Shown: positions 29,805-42,000, numbered from the stretch's first letter. The stretch is 63,128 nt of DNA from Pygmaiobacter sp. (GCA_028689835.1 JAQVCK010000002.1:1-63128), one strand, 5' to 3'. Notes: generated by a model from the letters alone, not told the origin. Numbers and translations are program-made.

Positions 29805-30515
29805 ATGGAAAAACGGGAACAGCTGTATGAGGGAAAAGCCAAAAAGGTGTACGCGACCGATGATGCCACGCTGGTGCTGGTAGAGTATAAAGACGATGCC
29901 ACCGCGGGCAACGGCGCCAAAAAAGGCACCATTCGCGGCAAAGGCGTTGTCAACAACAAGGTGACCAACTCGCTGATGGCCCTTTTGGAGAGCAAAGGCG
30001 TGCCGACCCACTTTGTCAAACAGCTCTCCGACCGCGAGACGCTGGTGAAAAAGGTGCAGATTGTGCCGCTGGAGGTCATCGTGCGCAACGTGGCCGCCGG
30101 CAGTTTTAGCGCCCGCCTTGGCGTAAAAGAGGGCACCCGGTTTGCCTCCCCGACGCTGGAATACAGCTATAAAGACGACGCGCTGGGTGACCCGCTAATC
30201 AATAATTACTTTGCCATTGCGCTGGGGGCCGCCACCAAAGAGGAGCTTGCCACCATCGACGCGCTGGCGTTTAAGGTAAACGACGTGCTGAAAAGCTACC
30301 TTGCGGGCTTTGACATCGACTTGATTGACTTTAAGCTGGAGTTTGGCCGCCTGCCGGATGGCACCATTATACTGGCCGACGAGATTAGCCCCGACACCTG
30401 CCGCTTTTGGGATGCCAAAACCGGCGCGCACCTGGATAAAGACCTGTTCCGCCGAGACCTTGGCGGCGAAGAGGAAGCGTACCGGGAGGTGCTGCGGCGC
30501 CTTTTGGGGGAATGA
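29805..30515 (+). CDS. purC: SAICAR synthase
   Basis: [42 protein letters not shown]-type [13 protein letters not shown]. Confidence 0.97.
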   Translation: MEKREQLYEGKAKKVYATDDATLVLVEYKDDATAGNGAKKGTIRGKGVVNNKVTNSLMALLESKGVPTHFVKQLSDRETLVKKVQIVPLEVIVRNVAAGSFSARLGVKEGTRFASPTLEYSYKDDALGDPLINNYFAIALGAATKEELATIDALAFKVNDVLKSYLAGFDIDLIDFKLEFGRLPDGTIILADEISPDTCRFWDAKTGAHLDKDLFRRDLGGEEEAYREVLRRLLGE

Positions 30516-31993
30516 GCATGCACAAACAGCAGGCAGAAAAACTGCATGAGGAGTGCGGCGTTTTTGGGGTGTTTGCGGGCAAAGAGCAACTGGACGTGGC
30601 AGCCCTGACCTATTACGGTTTGTATGCGTTGCAGCACCGCGGGCAGGAGAGTTGCGGCATTGCGGTCAACGACGACGGGGTGTTTACCGTGCACAAGGAT
30701 GTTGGCCTTGTGAACGAGGTGTTTCGCCCCCGTGCGTTGGAGGCACTGGGCACTGGCAAAATGGCGGTGGGGCATTGCCGTTACGCCACCACCGGCACCG
30801 GCAGCCGTGCCAACGCACAGCCAATGGTGGTGCGGCACATCAAGGGCAGCATGGCCCTTGGACACAACGGCAACCTGACCAATGCCACCGAGTTGCGTGA
30901 AAAGTACGAGCTGGAGGGTGCTATCTTTCACACGACCAGCGACACCGAGGTCATTGCCTATGCCATTACCAAGGCGCGGCTGGAAACCCCCAGCATTGAA
31001 GAAGCGGTCGAAGTGGCAATGGACACGCTGGCCGGGGCGTACAGTCTCGTCATCGCCTCCCCCAGCAAGCTGATTGCCGTACGCGACCCCCACGGGTTTC
31101 GCCCGCTGTGCATGGGCCGCATCGGCGACAGTGTGCTGTTTGCCAGCGAGTCCTGTGCGCTGGACGCGGTGGGCGCCGAGTTTGTGCGGGATATCGAGCC
31201 GGGCGAAATTGTGGTCGCAGGCGACGACGGCATTAAAACCTTGCGCCGCCACTGCGGCGGCCCGTCGTCGATGTGTGTGTTTGAGTTTATTTACTTTGCT
31301 CGGCCCGATTCTGTCATCGACGGTTCTAGCGTGCACACGGCGCGCCAGCGCGCCGGCACGTTTTTGGCGTTGCAACACCCGGTGCAGGCCGATGTGGTCA
31401 TCGGTGTGCCGGATTCCGGGCTCGACGCGGCACTGGGCTTTTCCAAGCAAAGCGGCATCCCGTATGACATTGGGTTTCTCAAAAATAAATACATCGGGCG
31501 CACCTTTATTGCACCCAGCCAAAAGCAGCGCGAAAACGATGTGCGCATCAAGCTGAACCCCATCGCCTCGGTGGTGGCGGGCAAACGGGTCGTGCTGGTG
31601 GACGATTCGATTGTGCGCGGCACCACCAGCCTTAAAATCGTGCAGTTGCTGCGCGAGGCCGGGGCAAAAGAAGTGCATATGCGCCTGTCGGCACCGCCGT
31701 TTTTATACCCGTGCTACTTTGGCACCGACATCGACTCCAGCGAGCATTTGATCGCCTACCGTCACACGGTGGAGGAGATCCGCGCCATCATTGGGGTGGA
31801 CAGCCTGGGCTATTTGGACGTGGACAGCCTTGACATGCTGGCCGACCGCTCTACCTGCGGCTTTTGCAAGGGCTGCTTTACCGGCAATTACCCGGCACCC
31901 AAGCCCAACAGGGCACAAAAAAGCAAGTTCGAACAAAAAATTTCCGCCGCAAAGCGTGCGGCAGGGGAGGCACAGGATGGAAAAAAGCTTTAG
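30512..31993 (+). CDS. purF: Amidophosphoribosyltransferase
   Basis: [62 protein letters not shown]. Confidence 0.97.
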   Translation: MSMHKQQAEKLHEECGVFGVFAGKEQLDVAALTYYGLYALQHRGQESCGIAVNDDGVFTVHKDVGLVNEVFRPRALEALGTGKMAVGHCRYATTGTGSRANAQPMVVRHIKGSMALGHNGNLTNATELREKYELEGAIFHTTSDTEVIAYAITKARLETPSIEEAVEVAMDTLAGAYSLVIASPSKLIAVRDPHGFRPLCMGRIGDSVLFASESCALDAVGAEFVRDIEPGEIVVAGDDGIKTLRRHCGGPSSMCVFEFIYFARPDSVIDGSSVHTARQRAGTFLALQHPVQADVVIGVPDSGLDAALGFSKQSGIPYDIGFLKNKYIGRTFIAPSQKQRENDVRIKLNPIASVVAGKRVVLVDDSIVRGTTSLKIVQLLREAGAKEVHMRLSAPPFLYPCYFGTDIDSSEHLIAYRHTVEEIRAIIGVDSLGYLDVDSLDMLADRSTCGFCKGCFTGNYPAPKPNRAQKSKFEQKISAAKRAAGEAQDGKKL

Positions 31994-33014
31994 CGACAGT
32001 TACCGCGCCGCCGGGGTGGACATCACTGCCGGGTACGCCGCGGTAGAGCTGATGAAAAGCCATGTGGCGCGCACGATGACCCCCGGTGTGCTGGGGGGCC
32101 TTGGCGGCTTTGGCGGCCTGTTTGCCCCCGACCTCACCGGCATGAAACAACCGGTATTGGTGTCGGGCACCGACGGGGTGGGCACGAAGCTGAAACTTGC
32201 TTTTTTGCTGGACAAACACGACACTGTGGGCATCGACTGTGTGGCCATGTGCGTCAACGACATCATTTGCAGCGGCGCAAAACCCCTGTTTTTTTTGGAT
32301 TATATTGCCTGTGGCAAAAATGTGCCCGAGCGCATTGCATCGATCGTTGCCGGGGTGGCCGAGGGCTGCGTGCAGGCCGGTGCGGCGCTGATTGGCGGCG
32401 AGACGGCTGAAATGCCGGGTTTTTACCCGGAAAACGAATATGACCTTGCGGGCTTTTCGGTCGGCATTGTGGACAAAGAGCGCATGTTTGACAACACGGC
32501 CATGCGCGCGGGCGATGCGCTGATCGCGCTGCCCTCCAGCGGCGTGCATTCAAACGGGTTCTCCCTGGTGCGCCGCGTGTTTGACCTTGAGGGCGGCGCC
32601 GCAAGTGAGTACCTGCCGGAACTTGGCACCACGCTGGGCGAAGCGCTGCTGGCACCGACCCGCATTTATGTCAAACCCCTGCTGGCACTGGCCCAGCAAG
32701 TGCAGGTGCTGGGCGCCAGCCACATCACCGGCGGCGGTTTTTACGAAAACATCCCCCGCTGCCTGCCGGATGGCCTCGTAGCCCGTATTGCCAAAAGCGC
32801 CGTGCGCACCCCGCCACTATTCGAGCGCATTGCCAAAGCGGGCGCAGTGCCCGAGCGCGATATGTTTAATACTTTTAATATGGGGGTCGGCCTTTGCGTC
32901 GTGGTGGGTGCGGCGCAGGCAGATGAAGCGCTGCGGGTGCTGCGGGCACAGGGCGAAGATGCCTACCTGCTGGGCGAAGTTGCCGCAGGCGAAGGCGGTG
33001 TCGAGCTGTGGTAA
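31977..33014 (+). CDS. purM: AIR synthase
   Basis: [45 protein letters not shown]. Confidence 0.97.
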   Translation: MEKSFSDSYRAAGVDITAGYAAVELMKSHVARTMTPGVLGGLGGFGGLFAPDLTGMKQPVLVSGTDGVGTKLKLAFLLDKHDTVGIDCVAMCVNDIICSGAKPLFFLDYIACGKNVPERIASIVAGVAEGCVQAGAALIGGETAEMPGFYPENEYDLAGFSVGIVDKERMFDNTAMRAGDALIALPSSGVHSNGFSLVRRVFDLEGGAASEYLPELGTTLGEALLAPTRIYVKPLLALAQQVQVLGASHITGGGFYENIPRCLPDGLVARIAKSAVRTPPLFERIAKAGAVPERDMFNTFNMGVGLCVVVGAAQADEALRVLRAQGEDAYLLGEVAAGEGGVELW

Positions 33015-33634
33015 AGGTCGCGGTACTGGTGTCCGGCGGTGGCACCAACCTGCAAGCCATTTTAGACGCCAAAGCGGCGGGTAAGCTGCCCCACGCCGAG
33101 CTTGCGCTGGTGGTTGCCAGCAAGCCGGGGGTGTACGCGCTGCAACGCGCTGCGGGCGCCGGGGTAAAAACGGCGGTCGTGTGGCGCAAAACCTGCCCCA
33201 ACAGTGCCACCTTTGACGAGGCACTGTTGCGGGTACTGCAACAAAACAACATCGACGTGGTCGTGCTGGCGGGGTTTCTTTCTATTTTAGGCCCGTCGGT
33301 GATCGCCGCTTACAGCGGGCGCATCCTCAACGTACACCCCAGCCTCATCCCCAGCTTTTGCGGCAAAGGGTTTTATGGCTTAAAAGTGCACGAGGCGGTG
33401 CTGGCAGCCGGCGTAAAAGTGACCGGGGCAACGGTACACCTTGTCAATGAGGTACCGGATGGTGGTAAAATAGTAGCACAGCGTGCCGTGCGGGTGCACC
33501 GCGGCGATGACGCCGCCACGCTGCAACGCCGCGTGATGGAGCAGGCCGAGTGGAAACTGCTGCCCCGCGCGGTAGAGCAGCTTTGCGCCGCACTTTGGCG
33601 AAAACAACAAACAAACAAGCGAAAGGGAGTTTGA
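33008..33634 (+). CDS. purN: GAR formyltransferase (GTG start)
   Basis: [64 protein letters not shown]. Confidence 0.96.
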   Translation: MVKVAVLVSGGGTNLQAILDAKAAGKLPHAELALVVASKPGVYALQRAAGAGVKTAVVWRKTCPNSATFDEALLRVLQQNNIDVVVLAGFLSILGPSVIAAYSGRILNVHPSLIPSFCGKGFYGLKVHEAVLAAGVKVTGATVHLVNEVPDGGKIVAQRAVRVHRGDDAATLQRRVMEQAEWKLLPRAVEQLCAALWRKQQTNKRKGV

Positions 33635-33637
33635 CAA

Positions 33638-34405
33638 ATGGGAACACAAGACCTTGAAAGCTTGCTGCGGCAAAACAGTTACCCCGGCCGGGGTGTCCTG
33701 CTGGGCCTGAGCCCCAGCGGGTCGTTTGCCGTTGCCGCCTACTTTATTATGGGGCGCAGTGCCAACAGCCGCAACCGCGTGTTTACGCAGCGGGGCGACG
33801 GCATCATCACCGAAGCGGCGGACGAAAGCCGCATGCGGGACCCGTCGCTGATTTTGTACGCCCCGGTGCGCGCACTGGGCGACCAGGTGCTGATCGTGAC
33901 GAACGGCGACCAGACCGATACGATTTACGACGAGCTGGAGCTTGGCGGCAGCTTTGCCCGCGCTTTGCGCCGGCGCAAGTTCGAGCCGGATGCCCCAAAC
34001 TACACCCCGCGCATCAGCGGTTACATCAAGCGCACCGGCGGGCGCATGCGCTACCGCATGGGCATTATTAAAAGTGCTTGCGGTAACCCGGATTCCGTGC
34101 AGCGGTATTTTTACGAGTACCCGCAGCCGGTGGCAGGGCAGGGGCATTTGATCCACACCTACGAAGGGGACGGCGACCCGCTGCCCAGCTTTGTGGGCGA
34201 GCCGCGCTGTGTCGCGCTGCCGGAGACGATTGACGAGTTGACCGACCTGTTGTGGAACAGCCTTAACACCGAAAACAAGATCAGCCTGTTTGTGCGCTAC
34301 CTGCCCCTTGGCGCAGGCGAGCAGCAGACCCGCATTTGCAACCGCTACGAAAAAACACAGGTGCCTGCGAAGCCGGAGGTCATCAGCCCCGAGCAGCTGC
34401 GCTAA
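33638..34405 (+). CDS. purO: IMP cyclohydrolase, PurO-like
   Basis: NSYPGRGVLLGLSPSGSFAVAAYFIMGRSANSRNRVF; ISGYIKRTGGRMRYRMGIIKSA; between purN and an AICAR transformylase-only gene. Confidence 0.82.
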   Translation: MGTQDLESLLRQNSYPGRGVLLGLSPSGSFAVAAYFIMGRSANSRNRVFTQRGDGIITEAADESRMRDPSLILYAPVRALGDQVLIVTNGDQTDTIYDELELGGSFARALRRRKFEPDAPNYTPRISGYIKRTGGRMRYRMGIIKSACGNPDSVQRYFYEYPQPVAGQGHLIHTYEGDGDPLPSFVGEPRCVALPETIDELTDLLWNSLNTENKISLFVRYLPLGAGEQQTRICNRYEKTQVPAKPEVISPEQLR

Positions 34406-34425
34406 AGAAAGGGGAACCTAGTAAA

Positions 34426-35598
34426 ATGACCGAACTGGAACTGAAGTACGGTTGTAACCCCAACCAAAAACCCGCCCGCATTTTTGCACGGCAGGGCGAA
34501 TTGCCGTTGCAGGTACTCAATGGGCGGCCCGGGTACATCAATTTTATGGATGCGCTGAATGGCTGGCAGCTGGTGCGCGAGCTTGCCGCCATGAGCGGCC
34601 TGCCCGCCGCCGCCAGCTTTAAGCATGTCAGCCCCGCCGGTGCCGCGCTGGGCCTGCCGCTTAGCGAAACGCTGCAAAAAATTTATTTTGTCGAGGGCAT
34701 GCAGCTTTCGCCCCTTGCGTGTGCCTATGCCCGCGCGCGCGGTGCCGACCGGCTGTCAAGCTTTGGCGACTGGGTGTCGCTGAGCGAAATTTGCGACGCC
34801 GACACCGCCCACCTGATCCAAAAAGAGGTGTCGGACGGCGTGATTGCGCCGGGCTACACCGATGAAGCGCTTGCCATTTTAAAAACCAAGAAAAAGGGCG
34901 GCTACAACATTGTTGTTATCGACCCGGCTTATGCGCCCCCGGCGCTGGAACAGCGCGACATTTTTGGCATCACGTTTGAGCAGGGCCACAACGACCTTGC
35001 CATCACTGAAACCCTGCTGCAAAATGTCGTGACCCAAAACAAAACGCTGACCAGCGAGCAGAAGCGCGATTTGCTGGTGGCGCTCATCACCCTCAAATAC
35101 ACCCAGTCAAACTCGGTGTGCTATGCAAAAGACGGGCAGGCTATTGGGGTGGGCGCCGGCCAGCAAAGCCGCATCCACTGCACCCGCCTTGCGGGCAACA
35201 AGGCCGACATCTGGCACCTGCGCCAACACCCGCAGGTGCTGGCACTGCCGTTTAAAGCAGGCATCAGCCGCGCGGTGCGCGACAATGCCATTGATGTGTA
35301 CATCAGCGAAGAGAGCGACGACGTGCTGCGCGACGGCGCGTGGCAGCAGGTGTTTACCACCTGCCCGCAGCCGCTGGCGCTTGCCGAAAAAAAGGCCTAC
35401 CTTGCCAAGGTGCGCGGTGTGGCGCTGGCAAGTGACGCGTTTTTCCCATTTGGCGACAACATCGAGCGCGCTGCCCGCAGCGGGGTAGAGGCCATTGTCC
35501 AGCCCGGCGGCTCAGTGCGCGACGACCAGGTCATCGAGACCTGTGACCGCTATGGCATTGCCATGGCTTTTTGCGGGCTGCGTCTGTTTCACCATTGA
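34426..35598 (+). CDS. purH: AICAR formyltransferase (PurH transformylase domain only)
   Basis: LKYGCNPNQKPARIF; SFKHVSPAGAALGLPL; TQSNSVCYAKDGQAIGVGAGQQSRIHCTRLAGNKAD; FPFGDNIERAARSGVEAIVQPGGSVRDDQVI. Confidence 0.93.
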   Translation: MTELELKYGCNPNQKPARIFARQGELPLQVLNGRPGYINFMDALNGWQLVRELAAMSGLPAAASFKHVSPAGAALGLPLSETLQKIYFVEGMQLSPLACAYARARGADRLSSFGDWVSLSEICDADTAHLIQKEVSDGVIAPGYTDEALAILKTKKKGGYNIVVIDPAYAPPALEQRDIFGITFEQGHNDLAITETLLQNVVTQNKTLTSEQKRDLLVALITLKYTQSNSVCYAKDGQAIGVGAGQQSRIHCTRLAGNKADIWHLRQHPQVLALPFKAGISRAVRDNAIDVYISEESDDVLRDGAWQQVFTTCPQPLALAEKKAYLAKVRGVALASDAFFPFGDNIERAARSGVEAIVQPGGSVRDDQVIETCDRYGIAMAFCGLRLFHH

Positions 35599-37694
35599 CT
35601 GGGGCAAAGGCCAAAGCGGGCCGCTTTACAACCGCTGCCGCCTTTGCCGTGACCGTTTTATCGTTTGGTGGGGCTGCCGCGCTGGCGCAGTGCGCGGGCG
35701 GCAGTGCGGCCGGGTATGGTTTTGCGCTGCTGTGCGGGGTGCTGTGTGTGCCGGTGCCCGCGGTTTTTGCGGCACAGGTGATTTTTAAAAAGCTGGCGGG
35801 CCCGGCGGCACAGGCCGCAGGGCTGGTGCTGGCGTTTGTGTTGTTTGCGGGGCTGGCGGTGTTTTCCAGCGCGGTGGGCAGCGTGTGGCCGGTGCGGCTG
35901 TTGCCACTTGCCGCTGTGCTGGGCCTGCCGGTAGCCGCAAGGCGTTGCCGTGGCTCGTTTGCCGCCGTGTTGCAAACGCTGCGCGCATATCTGCCGCTGG
36001 CGGCGTTTGCCGGGGTATTGGCACTCATCAGTGCCGCGGGTGCGGGGCTGTTTGCCCACCCGGCTGCCGTGGGGCAAATTACCCCCAGCCAGGACTTTTT
36101 TTGGAACCTTGGCAACGCCGAAAGTTTTTTGCTGGGCTTCCCGCCCGCCGACCTGCGGTTTGCGGGGGTGACGCTGACCTATCATTATCTCACCGAGCTT
36201 TTGGCGGCAGGCCTTTCAATGGCAAGCGGCCTTGCGGTGTATGACGTGCTGGCCTTTTACCAAACACCGCTGCTTCTGGCACTGCTGGTGTGGGCGCTGT
36301 GGCGGCTGGGGCAGGCGATGCTTGGCGGCAGCCGCGCCAAAAGCGCGCTGTTGCTGGCAGCCACTTTTTTGCTGGGCTGTGTCAGCCTTTATAAGGTGTG
36401 GCCCAGCGGCCAAAGCCGGTTTTGGAACACCGGCATTCGCCATTTGTTGACCAACATCAACGGGCAGGCCACCGCCACGCTGTTTTTGTGCCTGTTTGTG
36501 CTGCTGTTTTGGCAGCTGGCCGGGCAAAAATTTCGTGCGGGGGCGCCGCTTTGGGCTGCACTGGTGCTCTGCTTTGGGTTGCTTTGCTTTGCCAAAGGGC
36601 CGGTTGCGGGCATCGTGGCCATTGCGGCAGTGGCGGCGGTAGTATGGGGCGGCTTGCGCGGCGGCATTTCGCGCGGCGGCACCTTGTTGTTTGTGTTGCT
36701 AGTGGGCGGCGGGTTTTGGCTGCTGTACCGGTTTTACTTTGCGGCGGGTGCTTCCACCAGCATGGTGTTCAGCCCTGCGGGCACGCTGCAAAAATCGTAT
36801 TTTGCAAATTATGTTGCGCTCATCACGGCAAAAAGCCCGCTTTTAGGCAAACTGCTGCTGCCCGTTTTTATGCTGCTGCAAACCTTTTGCATGGCACCTG
36901 CCGGGGTGGCGCTGTACCTGTTTGCCCTGCTGCGGGATGTGCGCCGCCTGCCCCGCCTGGACGTGCCGCACCTGTTTTGGCACGCGGGCGCAGTGGGCGG
37001 CATGGCAGCGTTTTTTCTGTTTGACCACTACGCAATGAGCCAGATCTATTTTGGCTTTGCAGGGTTGTTTTTCATCAACCTGCTGGCGCTGGACGCGCTG
37101 GGCGATGCGAAAAACTGGTTTGCAAAGCGCCTGCCCGCAGTGCGCAAAGTGGCGGTGGGCACGTTGGGGGTGCTGGTTGCCGCCAGTGCCGCCACCGGGC
37201 TGCTGATGCAGGCGCAGCTTGCGTTTGCGGGCTTGCAGGTGTTGGCATCCCCGCTGGAAATCGCGGCGCAAAGCACTGCGCAGCACGGCACAGTGCCACT
37301 GACAGCGGCAGAGGAAACCGGCATGTACTGGCTTGCCGCGGCGTTGCAGCCGGGCGAATTATTTGCCACCAACCGCATCCACACCGGCGCCGCACAAGAG
37401 GGGCTGAGCAATGTGTACTCCGGCCTTTCAGGCCGCGGCGCTTATATGGAAAGCTTTAAATATGCCGTTAGCAACATGGGGGTGGCCGGTGCGCAGGTGG
37501 AAGAGCGGCTGGCGGTAATAACGGCGATTTTTAATGCCGATACCCCGCACAGCACGGTGCAGAGCCTTTGCAAGGCGCGTGACATTCGCTACCTTGCGTA
37601 CTGCCCGGCCTTTGACGGGGCCATTGCCCAGTTTGCCGGCTTTTTATGTGTTTACGACAGCGAACAGCTGAAAATTTACGAAGTACCCGCATAA
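35571..37694 (+). CDS. Large polytopic membrane protein, GT-C glycosyltransferase-like
   Basis: About 12-14 hydrophobic segments; FFWNLGNAESFLLGFPPADLRFAGVTLTYHYLTELLAAGLS; TTG start overlapping purH stop. Confidence 0.7.
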   Translation: MRAASVSPLTGAKAKAGRFTTAAAFAVTVLSFGGAAALAQCAGGSAAGYGFALLCGVLCVPVPAVFAAQVIFKKLAGPAAQAAGLVLAFVLFAGLAVFSSAVGSVWPVRLLPLAAVLGLPVAARRCRGSFAAVLQTLRAYLPLAAFAGVLALISAAGAGLFAHPAAVGQITPSQDFFWNLGNAESFLLGFPPADLRFAGVTLTYHYLTELLAAGLSMASGLAVYDVLAFYQTPLLLALLVWALWRLGQAMLGGSRAKSALLLAATFLLGCVSLYKVWPSGQSRFWNTGIRHLLTNINGQATATLFLCLFVLLFWQLAGQKFRAGAPLWAALVLCFGLLCFAKGPVAGIVAIAAVAAVVWGGLRGGISRGGTLLFVLLVGGGFWLLYRFYFAAGASTSMVFSPAGTLQKSYFANYVALITAKSPLLGKLLLPVFMLLQTFCMAPAGVALYLFALLRDVRRLPRLDVPHLFWHAGAVGGMAAFFLFDHYAMSQIYFGFAGLFFINLLALDALGDAKNWFAKRLPAVRKVAVGTLGVLVAASAATGLLMQAQLAFAGLQVLASPLEIAAQSTAQHGTVPLTAAEETGMYWLAAALQPGELFATNRIHTGAAQEGLSNVYSGLSGRGAYMESFKYAVSNMGVAGAQVEERLAVITAIFNADTPHSTVQSLCKARDIRYLAYCPAFDGAIAQFAGFLCVYDSEQLKIYEVPA

Positions 37695-37699
37695 CCGGG

Positions 37700-37721
37700 G
37701 GTGCGGCGGGCCTGCCGCACC
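37700..37721 (+). promoter_or_regulatory. Intercistronic hairpin before purD
   Basis: GGTGCGGCGGGCCTGCCGCACC, not followed by a U-tract. Confidence 0.5.
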
Positions 37722-37743
37722 GTAAAAAAGGGAGGTACGAACG

Positions 37744-39048
37744 ATGAAAGTTGCAGTGATCGGCGGCGGCGGGCGCGAACATGCGATCATCCGAAAGCTG
37801 AAAGAAAACCCCACCATCACCGAGCTCTATGCGCTGCCGGGCAACGGCGGCATCGGGTTTGACGCGCAGTGCGTCGAGATCCCGGCGACCGAAATTGACC
37901 GCATCGTGGAATTTGCGCAGCAAAAAGCGCTGGATTTTGTGGTGGTGGCGCCAGACGACCCGCTGGCCCTTGGGCTGGTAGACCGGCTGAACGCGGTGGG
38001 CATTGCCGCGTTTGGCCCCACGGCTGCCGCCGCTGAAATTGAAAGCAGCAAGGTGTTCAGCAAGGGCCTGATGAAAAAATACGGCATCCCCACCGCCCGG
38101 TACGAGGTGTTTACCAATGCCGACGCGGCGGCGGCCTATGTCGAGCAGGCGCATCAGTTCCCGCTGGTGCTGAAAGCCGACGGCCTTGCGCTGGGCAAGG
38201 GCGTGCTAATCTGCGAGGATAAAAAAGAGGCGCTGGCCGGGGTGCGCACCATCATGCGGGACCGTTTATTTGGCAGTGCCGGCAACCAGATGGTAATCGA
38301 AGAATACCTGACCGGGCCGGAGGTCAGCGTGCTGGCCTTTACCGACGGCACCACCATGGTGCCGATGGTGAGCAGCATGGACCACAAGCGCGCGTTTGAC
38401 GGCGACGCGGGGCCCAACACGGGCGGCATGGGCACCGTGGCCCCAAACCCGTTTTACACCCCTGAAATTGCCGCGCGCTGCGAGCGGGAGATCTTTTTGC
38501 CCACGATGGCGGCGATGAACGCCGAGGGGCGGCAGTTCCACGGTTGCTTGTACTTTGGCCTGATGCTGACACCCGACGGCCCGAAGGTGATTGAGTACAA
38601 CTGCCGGTTTGGCGACCCGGAAACGCAGGTGGTATTGCCGCTGTTGCAAAGTGACCTATTGACCATTATGCTGGCGGTCAGCGAGGGGCAGCTTGCAAAG
38701 GTGCCGGTGCAGTTTGCACAGGGCGCTGCGGCCTGTGTGGTGCTGGCCTCCGGCGGGTACCCGCAAAGCTACCGGCGCGCGCTGCCCATCACCGGCCTTA
38801 CACAGGGCCAGCTGCCGGGCACAGGCGTCACCGTGTACCACGCGGGCACAAAGCAGGCGGCGGGCGGCCTTGTCACCGCGGGCGGCCGGGTGCTGGGTGT
38901 TACGGCCACGGCCGATAATTTACAGCAAGCCGTGCAGCGCGCGTATGCGGGCGCTGCCAAAATTCGTTTTGAGGGCGCACATTACCGGCGCGACATCGGC
39001 GCGCGGGCACTGGCGGCCCTTGGCCCCAGCAGCGAAAGGAGCATCTGA
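37744..39048 (+). CDS. purD: Phosphoribosylamine-glycine ligase
   Basis: VAVIGGGGREHAIIRKLKENP; AFGPTAAAAEIESSKVFSKGLMKKYGIPTA; NCRFGDPETQVVLPLL. Confidence 0.97.
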   Translation: MKVAVIGGGGREHAIIRKLKENPTITELYALPGNGGIGFDAQCVEIPATEIDRIVEFAQQKALDFVVVAPDDPLALGLVDRLNAVGIAAFGPTAAAAEIESSKVFSKGLMKKYGIPTARYEVFTNADAAAAYVEQAHQFPLVLKADGLALGKGVLICEDKKEALAGVRTIMRDRLFGSAGNQMVIEEYLTGPEVSVLAFTDGTTMVPMVSSMDHKRAFDGDAGPNTGGMGTVAPNPFYTPEIAARCEREIFLPTMAAMNAEGRQFHGCLYFGLMLTPDGPKVIEYNCRFGDPETQVVLPLLQSDLLTIMLAVSEGQLAKVPVQFAQGAAACVVLASGGYPQSYRRALPITGLTQGQLPGTGVTVYHAGTKQAAGGLVTAGGRVLGVTATADNLQQAVQRAYAGAAKIRFEGAHYRRDIGARALAALGPSSERSI

Positions 39049-39051
39049 CCC

Positions 39052-42000
39052 ATGGTATATCGCATTTATGTTGAAAAACGGCCCGAGGTCGCCGTGGAGG
39101 CGGGCCACCTGCTGGCAGAGCTGCGCACCCAGCCGGGCGCGGGCGGGCTTGCCGGGGTACGGGTGCTCAACCGCTATGATGTAGAGGGCATTTCGCCCGA
39201 GCTATTCGCGCGCAGCATTGGCGTGGTATTTAGCGAGCCGCAGCTTGACTTTACTTACGACACGCTGCCCACCGGGGCCGACGCGGTGCTGGGGGTGGAA
39301 TACCTGCCCGGCCAGTTTGACCAGCGGGCGGATTCGGCCGCAGAGTGCATGCAGTTGCTCAGCCAGGGCGAGCGGCCGGTGGTGCGCACGGCAAAAATTT
39401 ACCTGCTGTCCGGCAGCCTTAGCCAGCAGGCGCTTGCCGCGATTGAAAAATACCTCATTAACCCGGTGGAGGCCCGCCGTGCGTCGCTAAAAACAAAAGA
39501 GACGCTGGCCAGCGCCCAGCCGCAGCCGCAGCCGGTGGAAACCCTTGCCGGGTTTTGCGCTATGGACGCCGAGTCACGCGCCGCGTTTGCCGCGCACTGG
39601 GGCCTTGCGATGGACGATGCCGACCTTGCCTTTTGCCAGCAGTATTTTGCGGGTGAACAGCGCGAGCCCACCGTGACCGAATTGCGGGTGATTGACACTT
39701 ACTGGAGCGACCACTGCCGCCACACCACGTTTGGCACGCTGCTGGACGAAGTAAAAATTGAGGACGAGACGGTCAACGCGGCATGGCAGCGCTACCTTGC
39801 GCTGCGGCGCGGCCTTGCGCGCACCAAGCCCGTCACCTTAATGGATGTGGCCACCTGCGGCATGCGCGCACTGCGCGCGGCGGGCCGCCTGCCGGGCTTG
39901 GACGAGAGCGAAGAAATCAACGCCTGTACCGTAAAAATTAAAATCCGGGTAGACGGCCGGCTGCAAGACTGGCTGCTGCTGTTTAAAAACGAGACGCACA
40001 ACCACCCCACCGAAATCGAGCCGTTTGGCGGTGCCGCCACCTGCATCGGCGGCGCGATACGCGACCCGCTTTCCGGCAGGTCGTACGTTTACCAGGCCAT
40101 GCGGGTCACCGGCGCTGCCGACCCGCTGCGCCCGTTGCAAGAGACGCTGCCCGGCAAGCTGCCGCAGCGCAAGCTCGTCACCACCGCGGCGGCGGGGTAT
40201 TCGTCTTACGGAAACCAAATCGGCCTTGCCACGGGGCTGGTGGACGAAGTGTACCACCCCGGCTATGCGGCAAAGCGCATGGAGATCGGCGCCGTGCTGG
40301 GCGCCACCCCCGCCGCCAACGTGCGGCGAGAGGTGCCCAAGGCGGGCGACGTGGTGGTGCTGCTGGGCGGGCGCACCGGGCGTGACGGCATTGGCGGGGC
40401 CACCGGCTCCTCTAAGGCGCACACCGCCGAAAGCTTAGAGACCTGCGGGGCCGAGGTGCAAAAGGGCAACGCGCCCATCGAGCGCCGGTTGCAGCGGCTG
40501 TTCCGCGACGGGGCCGTCACCCGGCTCATCAAGCGCTGCAACGACTTTGGCGCGGGTGGCGTTGCCGTCGCCATTGGCGAGCTGGCCGACGGGCTGACCA
40601 TTGACCTTGACGCCGTGCCCAAAAAATACGACGGCCTTGGCGGCACCGAGCTTGCCATCAGCGAAAGCCAGGAGCGCATGGCCGTGGTGCTGGCCCCGGC
40701 AGACCTTGACGAATTTTTGGCCGCCGCAACGGCAGAAAATTTAGAGGCCACCACCGTGGCCGTTGTCACCGAAACCCCGCGCATGGTGATGCACTGGCAG
40801 GGGCAGACCGTCGTCGATTTGTCGCGGCAGTTCCTCAGCTCCAACGGGGCACAAAAGCACACGCGGGTCGAGGTGGGGGTGCAAACCCTGGCCCAAACCC
40901 CGCCGCAGGGCGACAGCTTGCAGCAAAAGCTGGCTGCGCTGGTGGGTGACCTTAACGTGTGCAGCAAAAAGGGCCTTGCCGAGCGGTTTGATTCCACCAT
41001 TGGGGCTGCCACGGTGCTGATGCCGTTTGGCGGTGCAAGGCAGCTGACCCCCGCCCAGCTGATGGCGGCTAAATTGCCGGTGCTGGAGGGCGAGACCGAT
41101 GCCGCCAGCGGCATGGCCTACGGCTTTGCGCCCGAAATCAGCGACCAAAGCCCGTATTACGGCGCTTACCTTGCCGTCACCGAAAGCATTGCAAAATTGG
41201 TTGCCGGCGGGTTTTCGCATGAAAAAGCATACCTGACTTTTCAGGAATATTTTGAGCGGCTGGGCGAAGACCCCGCCCGCTGGGGCAAGCCGCTGGCCAG
41301 CCTGCTGGGCGCGCTGGACGCGCAGATGAGCCTTGGCGTCGCGTCGATTGGCGGCAAGGACAGCATGTCCGGCAGCTTTGAAGCACTGGACGTGCCGCCC
41401 ACCCTTGTGTCGTTTGCGGTGGCCATGGGCACTGCCGAGGGGGTGCTTTCGCCAGAGTTTAAGCAGGCGGGCAACACCATTGCGCTGCTTGCCCCCACGG
41501 TGGGCGAGGGCTTTTTGCCCGACCCGCAAAGCCAGCTTGCCGTGTTTAGCGAGATGCAGGCCCTTGCCCGTGCCGGGCGGCTGCGCGCCGCGTGGGCCGT
41601 GGGCTGGCACGGCGCCGCCGAAGGCCTGTTTAAAATGTGCCTTGGCAACCGCCTTGGGGTAGAGCTGGACAACGGCATTTCGCCCGACCAGCTATTCCGT
41701 TGCGGCATCGGCAGCTTTTTGCTAGAGCTTGCCCCCGGTGACAGTGTGGGCGAACGGCTGGGCGAAGTGAGCGAAGAGTACGTGTTTGCCGCCGCGGGAG
41801 AGCGCATTGCGCTTGACAAGCTGCAACAAATCTGGGAGGATAAGCTGGAACCGGTGTTCCCGTACCATACGGGCGAAGCGCGTGCCGTGCAAACCCTCAC
41901 CGTGCCGCTAAAAACCCCGCTGGCCGGCGGCCCGTCACTGGACGGGGCAAAGCCGCGGGTGCTCATCCCCGTGTTCCCCGGCACCAACTGCGAGTACGAC

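Noticed and set aside
35571-37694. Membrane protein as a purine transporter
   Set aside because: Hydrophobicity and the NLGNAESF..YHYLTELLAAG segment look like GT-C membrane transferases rather than NCS1/NCS2 permeases; function left open.
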